Shown: positions 1 to 7,920 of the stretch, one piece after another
How positions within the stretch are numbered: the stretch's first letter is position 1
Layout: every line of letters begins with the position of its first letter
Source of the DNA: an uncultured Bacteroidota bacterium
Lineage (GTDB): Bacteria > Bacteroidota > Bacteroidia > Chitinophagales > Chitinophagaceae
NCBI GenBank assembly: GCA_903905685.1
Contig: CAIVHI010000152.1
Span: 1-7,920, forward strand
Reading direction: 5' to 3'
DNA: 7,920 bases
The notes under the pieces: model-generated
Told to the model about the DNA's origin: nothing
Database searches by the model: none
What the model saw: only the letters and a program-made list of their open reading frames with translations
Translations under genes and position numbers: made by a program

Positions 1-1
1 G

Positions 2-1384
2 GTGAACTGGCAGGCTGTGGCGGCGGTGCTGGGTTGCCTCCACAATTTCACCATCCTTACCGGCGGGCCGGGCACGGGCAAGACAACCACGGTGGCCAAA
101 ATATTGGCGGTCCTGTTCAGCATCAACCCGGATTTGAAAGTGGCGCTTGCTGCGCCAACGGGCAAGGCCGCCGCCCGCATGACGGAGTCGCTCAACAACA
201 TCGACCTGCCGGTTACAGCCGATGTAAAGGCTCGGTTTGCCAAAATCAAGCCGTCCACCATCCATAGGCTGCTCCAATACCGGCGCAATTCCACGCAGTT
301 TGCCCACAATGCCGCCAACAAACTGATTTACGATGTGGTCATCATAGACGAGAGCTCGATGATAGATATGGCGTTGTTTGCCAAACTGCTGGTTGCCATA
401 GCCCCAGGCACCCGCCTGCTGCTGCTCGGCGATAAGGACCAACTGGCATCAGTAGAGGCGGGCAGCCTGTTTGGCGATTTGTGTACCGCACTTCCGGCAC
501 TCAACCGGTTCGATGCAACCACCGCCGAGGTCATCAATGCCATATTGCCCGATAATGCCCCGCCGTTGCAACCTGTGGCAACGGCACCCCACCTGCTGCA
601 AAACCACATCATAGAATTACGCCACAGCCACCGCTTTTCTTCGGACAAGGGAATTGGCAAATTAAGCAATGCCATCATTTCCAACAATATAGCTACCATC
701 ACATCCTTTTTTGGTGGCAGTCATGGCGACGACGAAGTATCGATTGACCCCACCTATAGTGATGCGGTATTCAACGACTTCATCGAGGGCTATGCTGCCT
801 ACATCTCGGAACCCGACACGGCCACCGCCCTGCGCCGACTTGCAGATGTGCGGGTGTTGTGCGCGGTGCGGCAGGGCAATTACGGCCTACATGCCCTCAA
901 CAAACGCATCGAAGACCGGCTCCACAAGAAAAAACTCATCGTTCGTTCGGGGGAGTTTTACATCAATAGGCCCATCATCGTCACCAAAAACAGCTATGCG
1001 CTTGGGCTCTACAATGGCGACGTGGGCATCATTCGCGGCGACGGCAAGGGCGGAGTGCGGGCTTGGTTCGATGACGGCGAAGGTGGATTGAAATCTGTAC
1101 TGCCGGGCTATATTGCCCATCTGGACACCGTCTTTGCCATGACCATCCATAAAAGCCAGGGGTCGGAATTTGGGCGGGTACTCCTACAATTACCCCGCGA
1201 CGGCGGCAACCAACTACTTACCCGGGAACTGCTGTATACCGCGGTCACCCGTGCGAAGCATGGAGTAGTCATTCAAAGCGATGAACAAACCATTCTGGAT
1301 ACTTGTACCGCCAAGGTGCAACGCGGCTCGGGGATACTGTCCAGGTTTTCGGAAGGCTTGTTCCAAAAAACTGCAACAACATGA
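2..1384 (+). CDS. recD: RecBCD exonuclease V, RecD helicase subunit (5'-partial)
   Basis: RecD is the fast 5'-to-3' SF1B motor of the RecBCD complex, acting on the 5'-ended strand at double-strand breaks. Residues are numbered from the first full codon at base 2. Walker A is GGPGTGKTTT at 21-30 (Lys27). It is followed by APTGKAAAR (51-59), TIHRLL (86-91), Walker B DESSM (116-120), motif III GDKDQL (143-148), the RHSHRF region (207-212), TIHKSQGSEF (381-390) and YTAVTRAK with the motif VI arginine (Arg417). These match E. coli RecD in order and spacing, and TIHKSQGSEF and the LNGD-like 'GLYNGDVGI' segment separate it from generic UvrD-type helicases. The 460 visible residues compare with about 608 in E. 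coli, where Walker A begins near residue 164. The missing piece is therefore the roughly 140-150-residue N-terminal domain that contacts RecC, and the GTG at base 2 is not the true start. The gene ends in TGA at 1382-1384, overlapping the recC start. A RecD2-type protein is unlikely because recC and recB adjoin it. Confidence 0.97.
   Translation: MNWQAVAAVLGCLHNFTILTGGPGTGKTTTVAKILAVLFSINPDLKVALAAPTGKAAARMTESLNNIDLPVTADVKARFAKIKPSTIHRLLQYRRNSTQFAHNAANKLIYDVVIIDESSMIDMALFAKLLVAIAPGTRLLLLGDKDQLASVEAGSLFGDLCTALPALNRFDATTAEVINAILPDNAPPLQPVATAPHLLQNHIIELRHSHRFSSDKGIGKLSNAIISNNIATITSFFGGSHGDDEVSIDPTYSDAVFNDFIEGYAAYISEPDTATALRRLADVRVLCAVRQGNYGLHALNKRIEDRLHKKKLIVRSGEFYINRPIIVTKNSYALGLYNGDVGIIRGDGKGGVRAWFDDGEGGLKSVLPGYIAHLDTVFAMTIHKSQGSEFGRVLLQLPRDGGNQLLTRELLYTAVTRAKHGVVIQSDEQTILDTCTAKVQRGSGILSRFSEGLFQKTATT
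1381..1384 (+). other. ATGA stop/start overlap joining recD and recC
   Basis: The recC ATG (1381-1383) overlaps the recD TGA stop (1382-1384) in the sequence ATGA. No Shine-Dalgarno-like purine run lies in the preceding 15 bases, which read as an AC-rich stretch. The overlap therefore suggests that recC translation depends largely on ribosomes terminating on recD, which would help balance subunit amounts. The overlap is seen directly; the coupling is inferred. Confidence 0.85.
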
Positions 1385-4300
1385 GTGTTAAATTATTGGT
1401 TTCAAGCGACTTAGACACATTGGCGAAAGCGATGGTGGATACTGTCCGCCAACAGGGCTTGTCGGTATTCCAGCCGCTGTATGTGGTGACGCAGACCGAC
1501 GGCATGAACAATTGGCTGCAGAACAAGATGGCTGAAAATACAGGACTGGGCATTGCCGCCAATACCGTTTACCACAAGCCCAACCAATTCCTGTATGAGG
1601 TGTACCGCCTGCTGGGAGGCACCTATATGGACGTATACAGTCACGACAACCTGTGTTGGCTGTTGTTCAAGATTTTGGGAGAGGCCGAATTTCACCGCTT
1701 CTACCCCACCATTGCCGCTTACTATACAGAAGGCGGGGAGGCCGACCACGTAAAACGTTTGGCTTTGGCCGAGGAAGTGGCCGACCTCTTCGACCAATAC
1801 CAAATTTACCGCCCCGACCTCATAGCGCGTTGGAACCATGCTGTGCAAGACACGGGCTACACCCCAGAGTGGCAGCAATACCTGTGGCGGCGAGCTAAAA
1901 TCCTAGCCGGAGACAAGCTGCTCGACAAGACCACGATGAGTGCCGCCATATTGAAAAACGTAGCATTACACCAACATGTGGAAGTGCTGCGCGAGGCAGT
2001 GCCTGTGGTGCACATTTTCGGCATATCCATCCTCACCCCCTACCACATCGACCTGATAGAAATGCTCTCGCGACACATAGATTTGGTGTTTTACCTCCAA
2101 AATCCTGCGCCCAACTGCTTTTGGTATGACACTGTGAACGAGAAGATGCGCCAGAAGTGGGAAGCCAAGGGCAAAGTGGTCGATACCTCCTTTGCCGTAG
2201 GCAACGACCTCCTTACCGGCTTGGGCAAGGTGGTGCGGGAGACCTTCTGCAACCTGTTCGAAAAAGACGGCTTTATCAATGCCTACGAGACCCTTGAAAG
2301 CGGTAAGGCGTGGACCGATACGCTGTTGCACAACATACAGTACCATATAACCGAGAACCTGAACGCATCTGAAATCGAGCCACTCGATATGGACAAACTG
2401 GCCGATGGCTCGGTCACCATACATTCCTGCCACACGCCTGCACGCGAGGTCGAGGTGCTTTACAATTACTTGGTACATCTTATTGATGTGCATGAAGAAC
2501 GGCTTTCGGCACGCGACATCGTGGTGATGGTGAGCGACATAGACCAGTACGCCCCCTACATAGACGCGGTTTTCGAAAACGCCCCCCACAAAATCCGCTA
2601 CCGCATTGCCGATAACAGCTATACCGATGGCGACAACCTGATGTCGGCCTTGAAGGCGTTGTTGGAGTTTGGGCAGGACGACTTCAAATCGGAAACCCTG
2701 CTGCAACTGCTCGATTTCAGTTGTATCCGCGAGCGGTTCAAAATTGCCGACATTGCCCTTATCCGCACCGCGGTACAGGCAGCCAATATCCGCTTCGGCA
2801 CCAAAGGCAATGTAGAAAATGAAACCAACTTGGTGAGCTGGAGCTATGGATTGCAGCGTATTATATACGGTAGCTGTATGCTTGCCGCCGATGAATATGA
2901 TGACGGTCAAGCCTCCTACCTTCCGTTCGACGTTGCGGAGGGCAGTGAGGCTTTGGAACTCGTGAAATTCAGCCATTTCGTAGACGTGCTGGAATCGATG
3001 GTGGCCGACCGCAGCAGGCGAAGCCGCACCATTGCCCGCTGGACCGACCATGTGCGGTGGACGGTGGACAATCTGATTGCCGCATCGGAGGATGAGGACG
3101 AGGAAGAAAGCCACTTCCTGCAACTGCAAATGGATGCGTATGCGGGCATCAACGAGTTGGTGGGCGATGAAATAGGCTACGATGTGTTCATTAGGAACTT
3201 CCTACACGTGGTCAAAGGCTCCGTGCGAAATGCTTCGTTTTTGAGCGGCGGGGTCACGTTTTGCTCCCTCATCCCCATGCGCAGCATCCCGTTCAGGGTG
3301 GTGGCATTGTTGGGCATGAATTTCGACAAATTCCCCCGCAAGGATGTGCCGGTCAGCTTCGACCTCATGCTGCTCGAAAAACGGCGCGGCGACCGCAACA
3401 TCAAGGACAACGACAACCACCTGTTTCTGGAAACCATATTGTCGGCCAAAGACTACCTGTACATCAGCTATGTAGGCCAGAGCAGCCGCGACAACTCCAA
3501 CATCCCGCCCTCGGCCATCGTAGACCGGTTTATAGACTATGCAGGCACCATAACGGGGTGCGACGATGTGCGCGACAGGATGATAGTGTGCCAGCCCATG
3601 CACAGCTTCAGCGGCAACTACACCCCCAACCATCCGGTGCTCTACAACTACCTGAATAGCAACCGGCAGGAAGTACAGTCGCTGTTCGCGGCGCCCAAGG
3701 GGTCGGAGCCCATCGACTTTACGGAACTAAGCATACCCGCATTGGTGGCCTTCTGCAAAAACCCGGTGGCCGCCTACTACAAAGACGTGTACAACATCAG
3801 GTATGACGAAATATCGGAGCTACTGCCCGAAGAGGAAAAATTTGAGTTGGACTCTCTGGATGTATGGAGCCTGAAAAACGAGTTGATGCGCACCGATGCC
3901 GATTTGGACGCGCTGCGGTTGCAATTGGTAAAGCAGGGCAGGCTACCGCTTAAAAATGTGGGGATGTCGGAGCTGAACAGGCTAAGGCCGGAGGTTGCAG
4001 GGGTACTGGCTAAGTACAGAGAACGGGTTGCCGGAATTGAAGAACGGGAAAAGGCCATAGAGCTTGAAATAGGCGGCACCGTGCTGAAAGGATCCTTGGA
4101 GCATGTTTTTGATGATGTGCTGGTAGACATCGGATTTTCCCAAAAAGTGACCCAGCTTAGCGTAGCAGCTTATGTGAAATTCCTGATAGGTGCGGCGGCC
4201 GGCATCGTTACCGACCTGTTTTTCATAGACGGCGTGAAGGGAAGCTGCCATACCCTGCCGCCAATACCCCAATTGGAGGCCATGCAACGGCTAACCGAAA

Positions 4301-4572
4301 TTGTCGACCTGTACCGCTTCGGCCACGAGGTGCGCGTACCCTTCTACCCCAAATTCATCAATAAGGCGGAGGAAGTAGCCAAATTGACAAAGGCGGCATG
4401 GCTTAAAAAGATTCGGGAAAAAGTAAACGACACCGACCGTCCTACCAACGACCGCTACATGGTAGACATTTTCAACGAAGGCTATCTGGATACCGATGCC
4501 GCCTTCGACAACTATCAAAATGCCGTAAAACTGCTGGTTGCGCCGTGGCTCAAATCATTGCCCATCCGCTAA
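1381..4572 (+). CDS. recC: RecBCD exonuclease V, RecC subunit (complete)
   Basis: RecC is the scaffold of RecBCD: it holds RecB and RecD, splits the duplex, and in E. coli scans the 3' strand for Chi. The product is 1063 residues, slightly shorter than E. coli RecC (about 1122). Recognisable conserved segments in order are QTDGMNNWLQ (38-47), GIAAN (57-61), ADLFDQYQIYRPD (134-146), a 'HSCHTPAREVEVL' segment near 350-360, RDIVVMVSDIDQY shortly after, IPMRSIPF (631-638), GMNFDKFPR (645-653) and KRRGDR (667-672) followed by a HLFLE / YISYVGQSSRDNS block. It has no Walker A or DEAD-like motif, as expected of the inactivated SF1 fold of RecC, and no iron-sulphur cysteine set that would suggest AddB. 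The C-terminal third is more diverged. The frame extends upstream to a TTG at 1303, but homology with the E. coli N-terminus begins at the ATG at 1381, which also forms the ATGA overlap with recD. Several residues aligned with Chi contacts are substituted (see findings). Confidence 0.97.
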   Translation: MSVKLLVSSDLDTLAKAMVDTVRQQGLSVFQPLYVVTQTDGMNNWLQNKMAENTGLGIAANTVYHKPNQFLYEVYRLLGGTYMDVYSHDNLCWLLFKILGEAEFHRFYPTIAAYYTEGGEADHVKRLALAEEVADLFDQYQIYRPDLIARWNHAVQDTGYTPEWQQYLWRRAKILAGDKLLDKTTMSAAILKNVALHQHVEVLREAVPVVHIFGISILTPYHIDLIEMLSRHIDLVFYLQNPAPNCFWYDTVNEKMRQKWEAKGKVVDTSFAVGNDLLTGLGKVVRETFCNLFEKDGFINAYETLESGKAWTDTLLHNIQYHITENLNASEIEPLDMDKLADGSVTIHSCHTPAREVEVLYNYLVHLIDVHEERLSARDIVVMVSDIDQYAPYIDAVFENAPHKIRYRIADNSYTDGDNLMSALKALLEFGQDDFKSETLLQLLDFSCIRERFKIADIALIRTAVQAANIRFGTKGNVENETNLVSWSYGLQRIIYGSCMLAADEYDDGQASYLPFDVAEGSEALELVKFSHFVDVLESMVADRSRRSRTIARWTDHVRWTVDNLIAASEDEDEEESHFLQLQMDAYAGINELVGDEIGYDVFIRNFLHVVKGSVRNASFLSGGVTFCSLIPMRSIPFRVVALLGMNFDKFPRKDVPVSFDLMLLEKRRGDRNIKDNDNHLFLETILSAKDYLYISYVGQSSRDNSNIPPSAIVDRFIDYAGTITGCDDVRDRMIVCQPMHSFSGNYTPNHPVLYNYLNSNRQEVQSLFAAPKGSEPIDFTELSIPALVAFCKNPVAAYYKDVYNIRYDEISELLPEEEKFELDSLDVWSLKNELMRTDADLDALRLQLVKQGRLPLKNVGMSELNRLRPEVAGVLAKYRERVAGIEEREKAIELEIGGTVLKGSLEHVFDDVLVDIGFSQKVTQLSVAAYVKFLIGAAAGIVTDLFFIDGVKGSCHTLPPIPQLEAMQRLTEIVDLYRFGHEVRVPFYPKFINKAEEVAKLTKAAWLKKIREKVNDTDRPTNDRYMVDIFNEGYLDTDAAFDNYQNAVKLLVAPWLKSLPIR

Positions 4573-4584
4573 TATCCCACCCCA
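4573..4584 (+). other. recC-recB 12-base spacer
   Basis: Only 12 bases, rich in C, separate the recC TAA (4570-4572) from the recB ATG (4585). They hold no Shine-Dalgarno-like sequence, promoter or hairpin that I can see. The stop and the start are in the same reading frame, with four sense codons between them. The short gap supports one transcript for both genes. Confidence 0.8.
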
Positions 4585-7500
4585 ATGACCGACACGATTG
4601 AGATTCTTGATTTTGATGCCGCCAAAGTAGAATTGGTGGGTAGCAACTTGATTGAGGCAAGCGCAGGTACCGGCAAGACCTACTCCATTGCAGTGCTCGC
4701 CCTACGGCTGATTTTAGAAAAAGACATCACTATCAACAAGATACTGATGGTTACCTTTACCAAGGCTGCGGTAGCGGAGCTGGAAGAACGCGTTCGGCTG
4801 TTTGTACGAAAAGCCTACAAATGCAGCATGGGTGACGCCATTGACGATAACACGATTTCCCTTTTGGTGCAGCGTAGCATGGATGCGGCCGGCGGAGATG
4901 CCGATGTTGTGCGCAAAAAGCTGAAAAACTCGTTATTGCTGCTTGACGAAACCGGCATCCTCACCATCCACAGCTTTTGCGGACAAACCTTACATGAGTT
5001 CGCTTTCGAGACCAACCAGATTTTTGGCTCGGAAATATTGCAGGATACCCGCCGCCTGCTTGCCGAGGAGGTGAACCGGTTTTGGCGCAACTACATTACC
5101 CTTATCGAAACACCGATACTTGAAATACTGCTGGCCGATAAGTTTACCCGTAAGACATTGAATGAGGTGGTTCAAAATCACATGAGTGGCAAGCGCTATT
5201 TCATGTTTGACCCCAACACCGACTACCACAAAGCCTATGACGCGTTTGTAATGCCCACCGAAGACTTACTGGAAGCAGTGACCCGGCGGGATGGTTCGCG
5301 GCGGGAATTGGAAGTGTATGTGCAGGGCAATTGGGACGACATTGTGGCACGCTGCGGCAAAGGCCATCCAAAAAACTTCATTGAAAAATACAACTCCCCC
5401 GAGGAATTCATCGCCGCGGTGGCCGATAAACCTGATACCGGCTATATCGTGAAGTTGTTTCGCGAGGTGGTGGAAGGCGTGCAACTTACTGAGTCCTGCG
5501 AGGCCGAAGTAAGGGCCATCATACAAAAAGTGAAGGACCTTTTGATTTGTCTGGCTATTGAAGAGGTGGCCCGCAATTTCGAGATGTTCAAGAAAAATAG
5601 CGCCATCCTCACTTTCGATGACATGATTGGCAAGCTTCACGCTACGGTGGATGGTGCTCGTGGCGACCGACTCATACCCATGCTCAATCAAAAGTATGGA
5701 GCCGTGTTCATCGATGAGTTTCAGGATACCGACAAGATGCAGTTTGAGGTGTTCGACAGGCTGTTTAATGGCAGGAGCATTCTATTCTACATCGGCGACC
5801 CCAAGCAAAGCATTTACGCTTGGCGCAAAGCCGACATTTATACCTACTTCAGGGCCAAGCAATCGTCCAGAGTGTATTCCATGAATTGCAATTACCGCTC
5901 CAATGAAGGCTACATCGCCGCCCTGAATACCTTTTTCGCCGTAGACGACCCCTTCTTTTTCGACGGCGTACCCGGCTACGAGCAGGCCATTACCTATGTT
6001 CCGGTACAGTCGCCCGCCAACAATGCGAAGGGGGTTTTGATTCGGGGCGACGGTCCCGATGCACCCTTCACGATAGTGGAATGCGCCAATAAGGAAACCA
6101 TCATCCAATCGGTTGCCACACATGTGGCCGAACTGCTGTTCACCAAAGTATACAGCGTTGTTAAAAACGGTGCTCCCCGCTTGGTTCGCCCTTCCGACAT
6201 CGGCATCTTGGTACGCACCAAGAAAGAGGCCGCCGCCATCAAGGTGGGCTTGGCGAAGCAAGGCATAGCTGCGGTCTCCATTGGCGATGAACGCATTTTG
6301 GAGTCTCACGAAGCGGTAGACTTACTCTACCTCCTGCTGGCCATAGAGGAGCCCTCAAAGTCGAACATCAACCGGGCACTCTACACTCCGTTTACCGGCC
6401 TCACCAAAGCCCAAGTGCTGCAACTGGACGATGAAAAGGTGTTGGAGCGATTCAAAAAGTGGAAAACGACAGCCGACGAGCGCGGCATCTATACCGCACT
6501 CATGGAGTTCGTGTCCGACTTCGACGTGCGCAATGTGCTGCTCAACGACGATAGCGGCATGGCCGAACGGTCTATCACCAACCTGTTCCACCTCATGGAG
6601 GTGCTCCACAAAATGCAGCGCAGCCGCAAGTTTTCGATTTTGGAATTGTGTACGTGGTTGAAGAAAGGTATTGACGGCATGCAGGTGGAAGGCGATGAAT
6701 TTGAGCAACGCATGGAGAGCGACCGGGAAACAGTGAAAATCGTGACCATCCATAAGAGCAAGGGACTGGAATACGACATCGTATTTGCACCCCACCTCGA
6801 CATGAAGCCCGAGCCACACCGCGATAGCTTTGCCGGCTACCGAGACCCTGCGACTGGCGACTACATGACTTGCGAAACAGCAAGACTGGACGCCGACCAA
6901 AAAGCATTGGTGCTGCAACAAAACGAACAGGAAAACCGCAGGTTGGTATATGTGGCCGTGACGCGTGCGGTACATAAAATATACCTGTATACCAGTGGCG
7001 CAAGCAGGTTTAAAGACAGCTCGCTGAAGGTATTTATTGCAGGACTCACCACGGCTCCCCCAATCGGATTCGAGGTGCTGCAAGGGGCGGATTATATTGC
7101 TGTGGCACCCGCAGGAGGGACAGCTGCTGCGACCAGACAGGCTCCCCACGTGCGAACCTGTGCCCACTTCGCCCTGATGCACGCCAACTGGCAAAAATCC
7201 AGCTACTCGGGCTTGGCGGCGAAGTTGGAAGCACCCGCGCTACCGATGGCCGGTGAGCCCGAAGGTGCGTACGATAGGTTTGTGTTTGGAGAAATGGGCA
7301 GGGGAAGGCAGGTGGGCAATATGCTGCACTTTGTGCTGGAAAACATCCATTTCCGCGACGACCGGCGGTGGGCGGCAGTGATTACGGAGGCGGTAGACCG
7401 ATTTGGGCTCCACTTTAAGAACGATAGGCAGCAACTGGTGGCCCAGATGCTTCAAGAGGTGCTGAATGCCGAAATAGTTTGCGATGGCGCAACATTCCAC

Positions 7501-7920
7501 CTGTCCGACATCGACCATCGCCGCAGGCTGCACGAGTTGGAATTCGATTTCCAGGTGCCTTTGTTCAACCCAACGGCTTTGAACGGACTGAGTGACGACC
7601 AGATAATGGTGCGCGCCAAACCTTATGGGGAGATGGAAGGCCTCATCAACGGTAAAATCGACCTCTTCTTCGAGCATGGAGGTAAGTATTACATCTTGGA
7701 TTGGAAGTCGAACTTCTTGGGTAGCCACATCGACGACTACCGCCCGGACCCACTGCTGGCCGCCATGAACGACCACAACTACCATCTGCAATACCTCATC
7801 TACTCCTTGGCCGTAGACAAATACTTGGCGTCGCGCCTGCGCGACGACTATAACTACGACACCCATTTTGGCGGCGTAGTTTATTGTTTTCTGCGCGGCA
7901 TGCGGCGTGGCGCGGGCACA
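4585..7920 (+). CDS. recB: RecBCD exonuclease V, RecB helicase-nuclease subunit (3'-partial)
   Basis: RecB is the 3'-to-5' SF1A motor and the only nuclease of RecBCD; its nuclease domain also helps load RecA after Chi. I read 1112 codons from ATG 4585 to the window end with no stop. Helicase motifs: Walker A EASAGTGKT (24-32, Lys31), VTFTKAA (56-62), TIHSFC (127-132), Walker B FIDEFQDTD (375-383, Asp377/Glu378), GDPKQSIYAWR (404-414), NYRSNE (436-441), TIHKSKGLEYD (721-731) and RRLVYVAVTRA (785-795, Arg794). The C-terminal nuclease domain has His915 in GNMLHFVLE, Asp1026 in GKIDLFF, Asp1039 and Lys1041 in ILDWKSN, and Gln1069/Tyr1073 in a QxxxY motif. These align with E. coli His956, Asp1067, Asp1080 and Lys1082. 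The last visible block, HFGGVVYCFLRG, lies close to the C-terminus in E. coli RecB (1180 residues), so I estimate only some 30-50 residues are lost. AddA is excluded because the partner upstream is RecC and a RecD gene is present. The start is the only ATG after the in-frame recC stop and places Walker A at the usual distance. Confidence 0.97.
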   Translation, partial: MTDTIEILDFDAAKVELVGSNLIEASAGTGKTYSIAVLALRLILEKDITINKILMVTFTKAAVAELEERVRLFVRKAYKCSMGDAIDDNTISLLVQRSMDAAGGDADVVRKKLKNSLLLLDETGILTIHSFCGQTLHEFAFETNQIFGSEILQDTRRLLAEEVNRFWRNYITLIETPILEILLADKFTRKTLNEVVQNHMSGKRYFMFDPNTDYHKAYDAFVMPTEDLLEAVTRRDGSRRELEVYVQGNWDDIVARCGKGHPKNFIEKYNSPEEFIAAVADKPDTGYIVKLFREVVEGVQLTESCEAEVRAIIQKVKDLLICLAIEEVARNFEMFKKNSAILTFDDMIGKLHATVDGARGDRLIPMLNQKYGAVFIDEFQDTDKMQFEVFDRLFNGRSILFYIGDPKQSIYAWRKADIYTYFRAKQSSRVYSMNCNYRSNEGYIAALNTFFAVDDPFFFDGVPGYEQAITYVPVQSPANNAKGVLIRGDGPDAPFTIVECANKETIIQSVATHVAELLFTKVYSVVKNGAPRLVRPSDIGILVRTKKEAAAIKVGLAKQGIAAVSIGDERILESHEAVDLLYLLLAIEEPSKSNINRALYTPFTGLTKAQVLQLDDEKVLERFKKWKTTADERGIYTALMEFVSDFDVRNVLLNDDSGMAERSITNLFHLMEVLHKMQRSRKFSILELCTWLKKGIDGMQVEGDEFEQRMESDRETVKIVTIHKSKGLEYDIVFAPHLDMKPEPHRDSFAGYRDPATGDYMTCETARLDADQKALVLQQNEQENRRLVYVAVTRAVHKIYLYTSGASRFKDSSLKVFIAGLTTAPPIGFEVLQGADYIAVAPAGGTAAATRQAPHVRTCAHFALMHANWQKSSYSGLAAKLEAPALPMAGEPEGAYDRFVFGEMGRGRQVGNMLHFVLENIHFRDDRRWAAVITEAVDRFGLHFKNDRQQLVAQMLQEVLNAEIVCDGATFHLSDIDHRRRLHELEFDFQVPLFNPTALNGLSDDQIMVRAKPYGEMEGLINGKIDLFFEHGGKYYILDWKSNFLGSHIDDYRPDPLLAAMNDHNYHLQYLIYSLAVDKYLASRLRDDYNYDTHFGGVVYCFLRGMRRGAGT

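Noticed and set aside
2..4. The GTG at base 2 as the true start of recD
   Set aside because: Walker A would sit only about 20 residues from the N-terminus, whereas RecD has an N-terminal domain of about 150 residues before it. The frame is simply cut by the window edge.
1303..1380. A 26-residue N-terminal extension of RecC from an upstream TTG
   Set aside because: It lies wholly within recD, lacks similarity to the E. coli RecC N-terminus as I recall it, and the ATG at 1381 aligns residue for residue with the known start and forms an ATGA overlap.
1966..3129. A 387-codon minus-strand open frame
   Set aside because: It is antisense to the conserved coding frame of recC, has a His/Val-rich low-sense translation, and shows no recognisable domain.
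3156..3163. Chi-like octamers of the GNTGGTGG form (here GTTGGTGG; also GGTGGTGG at 3297-3304 and 5466-5473)
   Set aside because: By eye I found no exact E. coli GCTGGTGG on either strand. A few matches to a degenerate octamer in about 8 kb are compatible with chance and codon use, and the RecC contacts appear altered anyway.
6355..7194. A 279-codon minus-strand open frame
   Set aside because: It is antisense to recB across helicase motifs V and VI, which are clearly the conserved coding strand. Its His-rich translation is a codon-bias artefact.
7240..7866. A 208-codon minus-strand open frame
   Set aside because: It is antisense to the RecB nuclease domain, whose catalytic motifs are conserved on the plus strand.

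Overview
The window is a tightly packed, three-gene, plus-strand operon encoding RecBCD (exonuclease V): recD (5' end cut off by the window edge), recC (complete) and recB (3' end cut off by the window edge). These genes fill essentially the whole 7920 bases. I see no RNA gene, mobile element, repeat array, CRISPR array, promoter or terminator. All long minus-strand and off-frame open frames are shadows of these three genes.

Layout: recD runs from before base 1 to 1384. recC begins at the ATG at 1381, giving a 4-base ATGA overlap, and ends at 4572. After a 12-base spacer recB begins at 4585 and stays open through base 7920, in the same reading frame as recC. The order recD-recC-recB differs from the recC-ptrA-recB-recD arrangement of E. 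coli and the recC-recB-recD order common elsewhere. No ptrA-like protease gene lies between recC and recB.

Function: RecB carries a full set of SF1A (UvrD-like) helicase motifs and a C-terminal RecB-family nuclease domain with its metal-binding residues. RecD carries all SF1B helicase motifs present in this part of the protein. RecC is the non-ATPase scaffold that, in E. coli, splits the duplex and reads Chi on the 3' strand. Together they should form a bipolar helicase-nuclease that processes double-strand breaks and loads RecA. Every catalytic residue I can check is present, so the complex is predicted to be active. The most interesting detail is in RecC: several residues that align with the E. 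coli Chi-contacting set are substituted, while the aligned 'latch' residues are kept, so the Chi-like sequence of this organism probably differs from GCTGGTGG.

Organism: neither internal start codon is preceded by a Shine-Dalgarno-like purine run. Together with the moderate GC content and residue choices, this would fit Bacteroidota or a relative, but that is a weak inference from the sequence alone. I did not find a previously undescribed system here; this is a conventional housekeeping recombination operon in an uncommon gene order.
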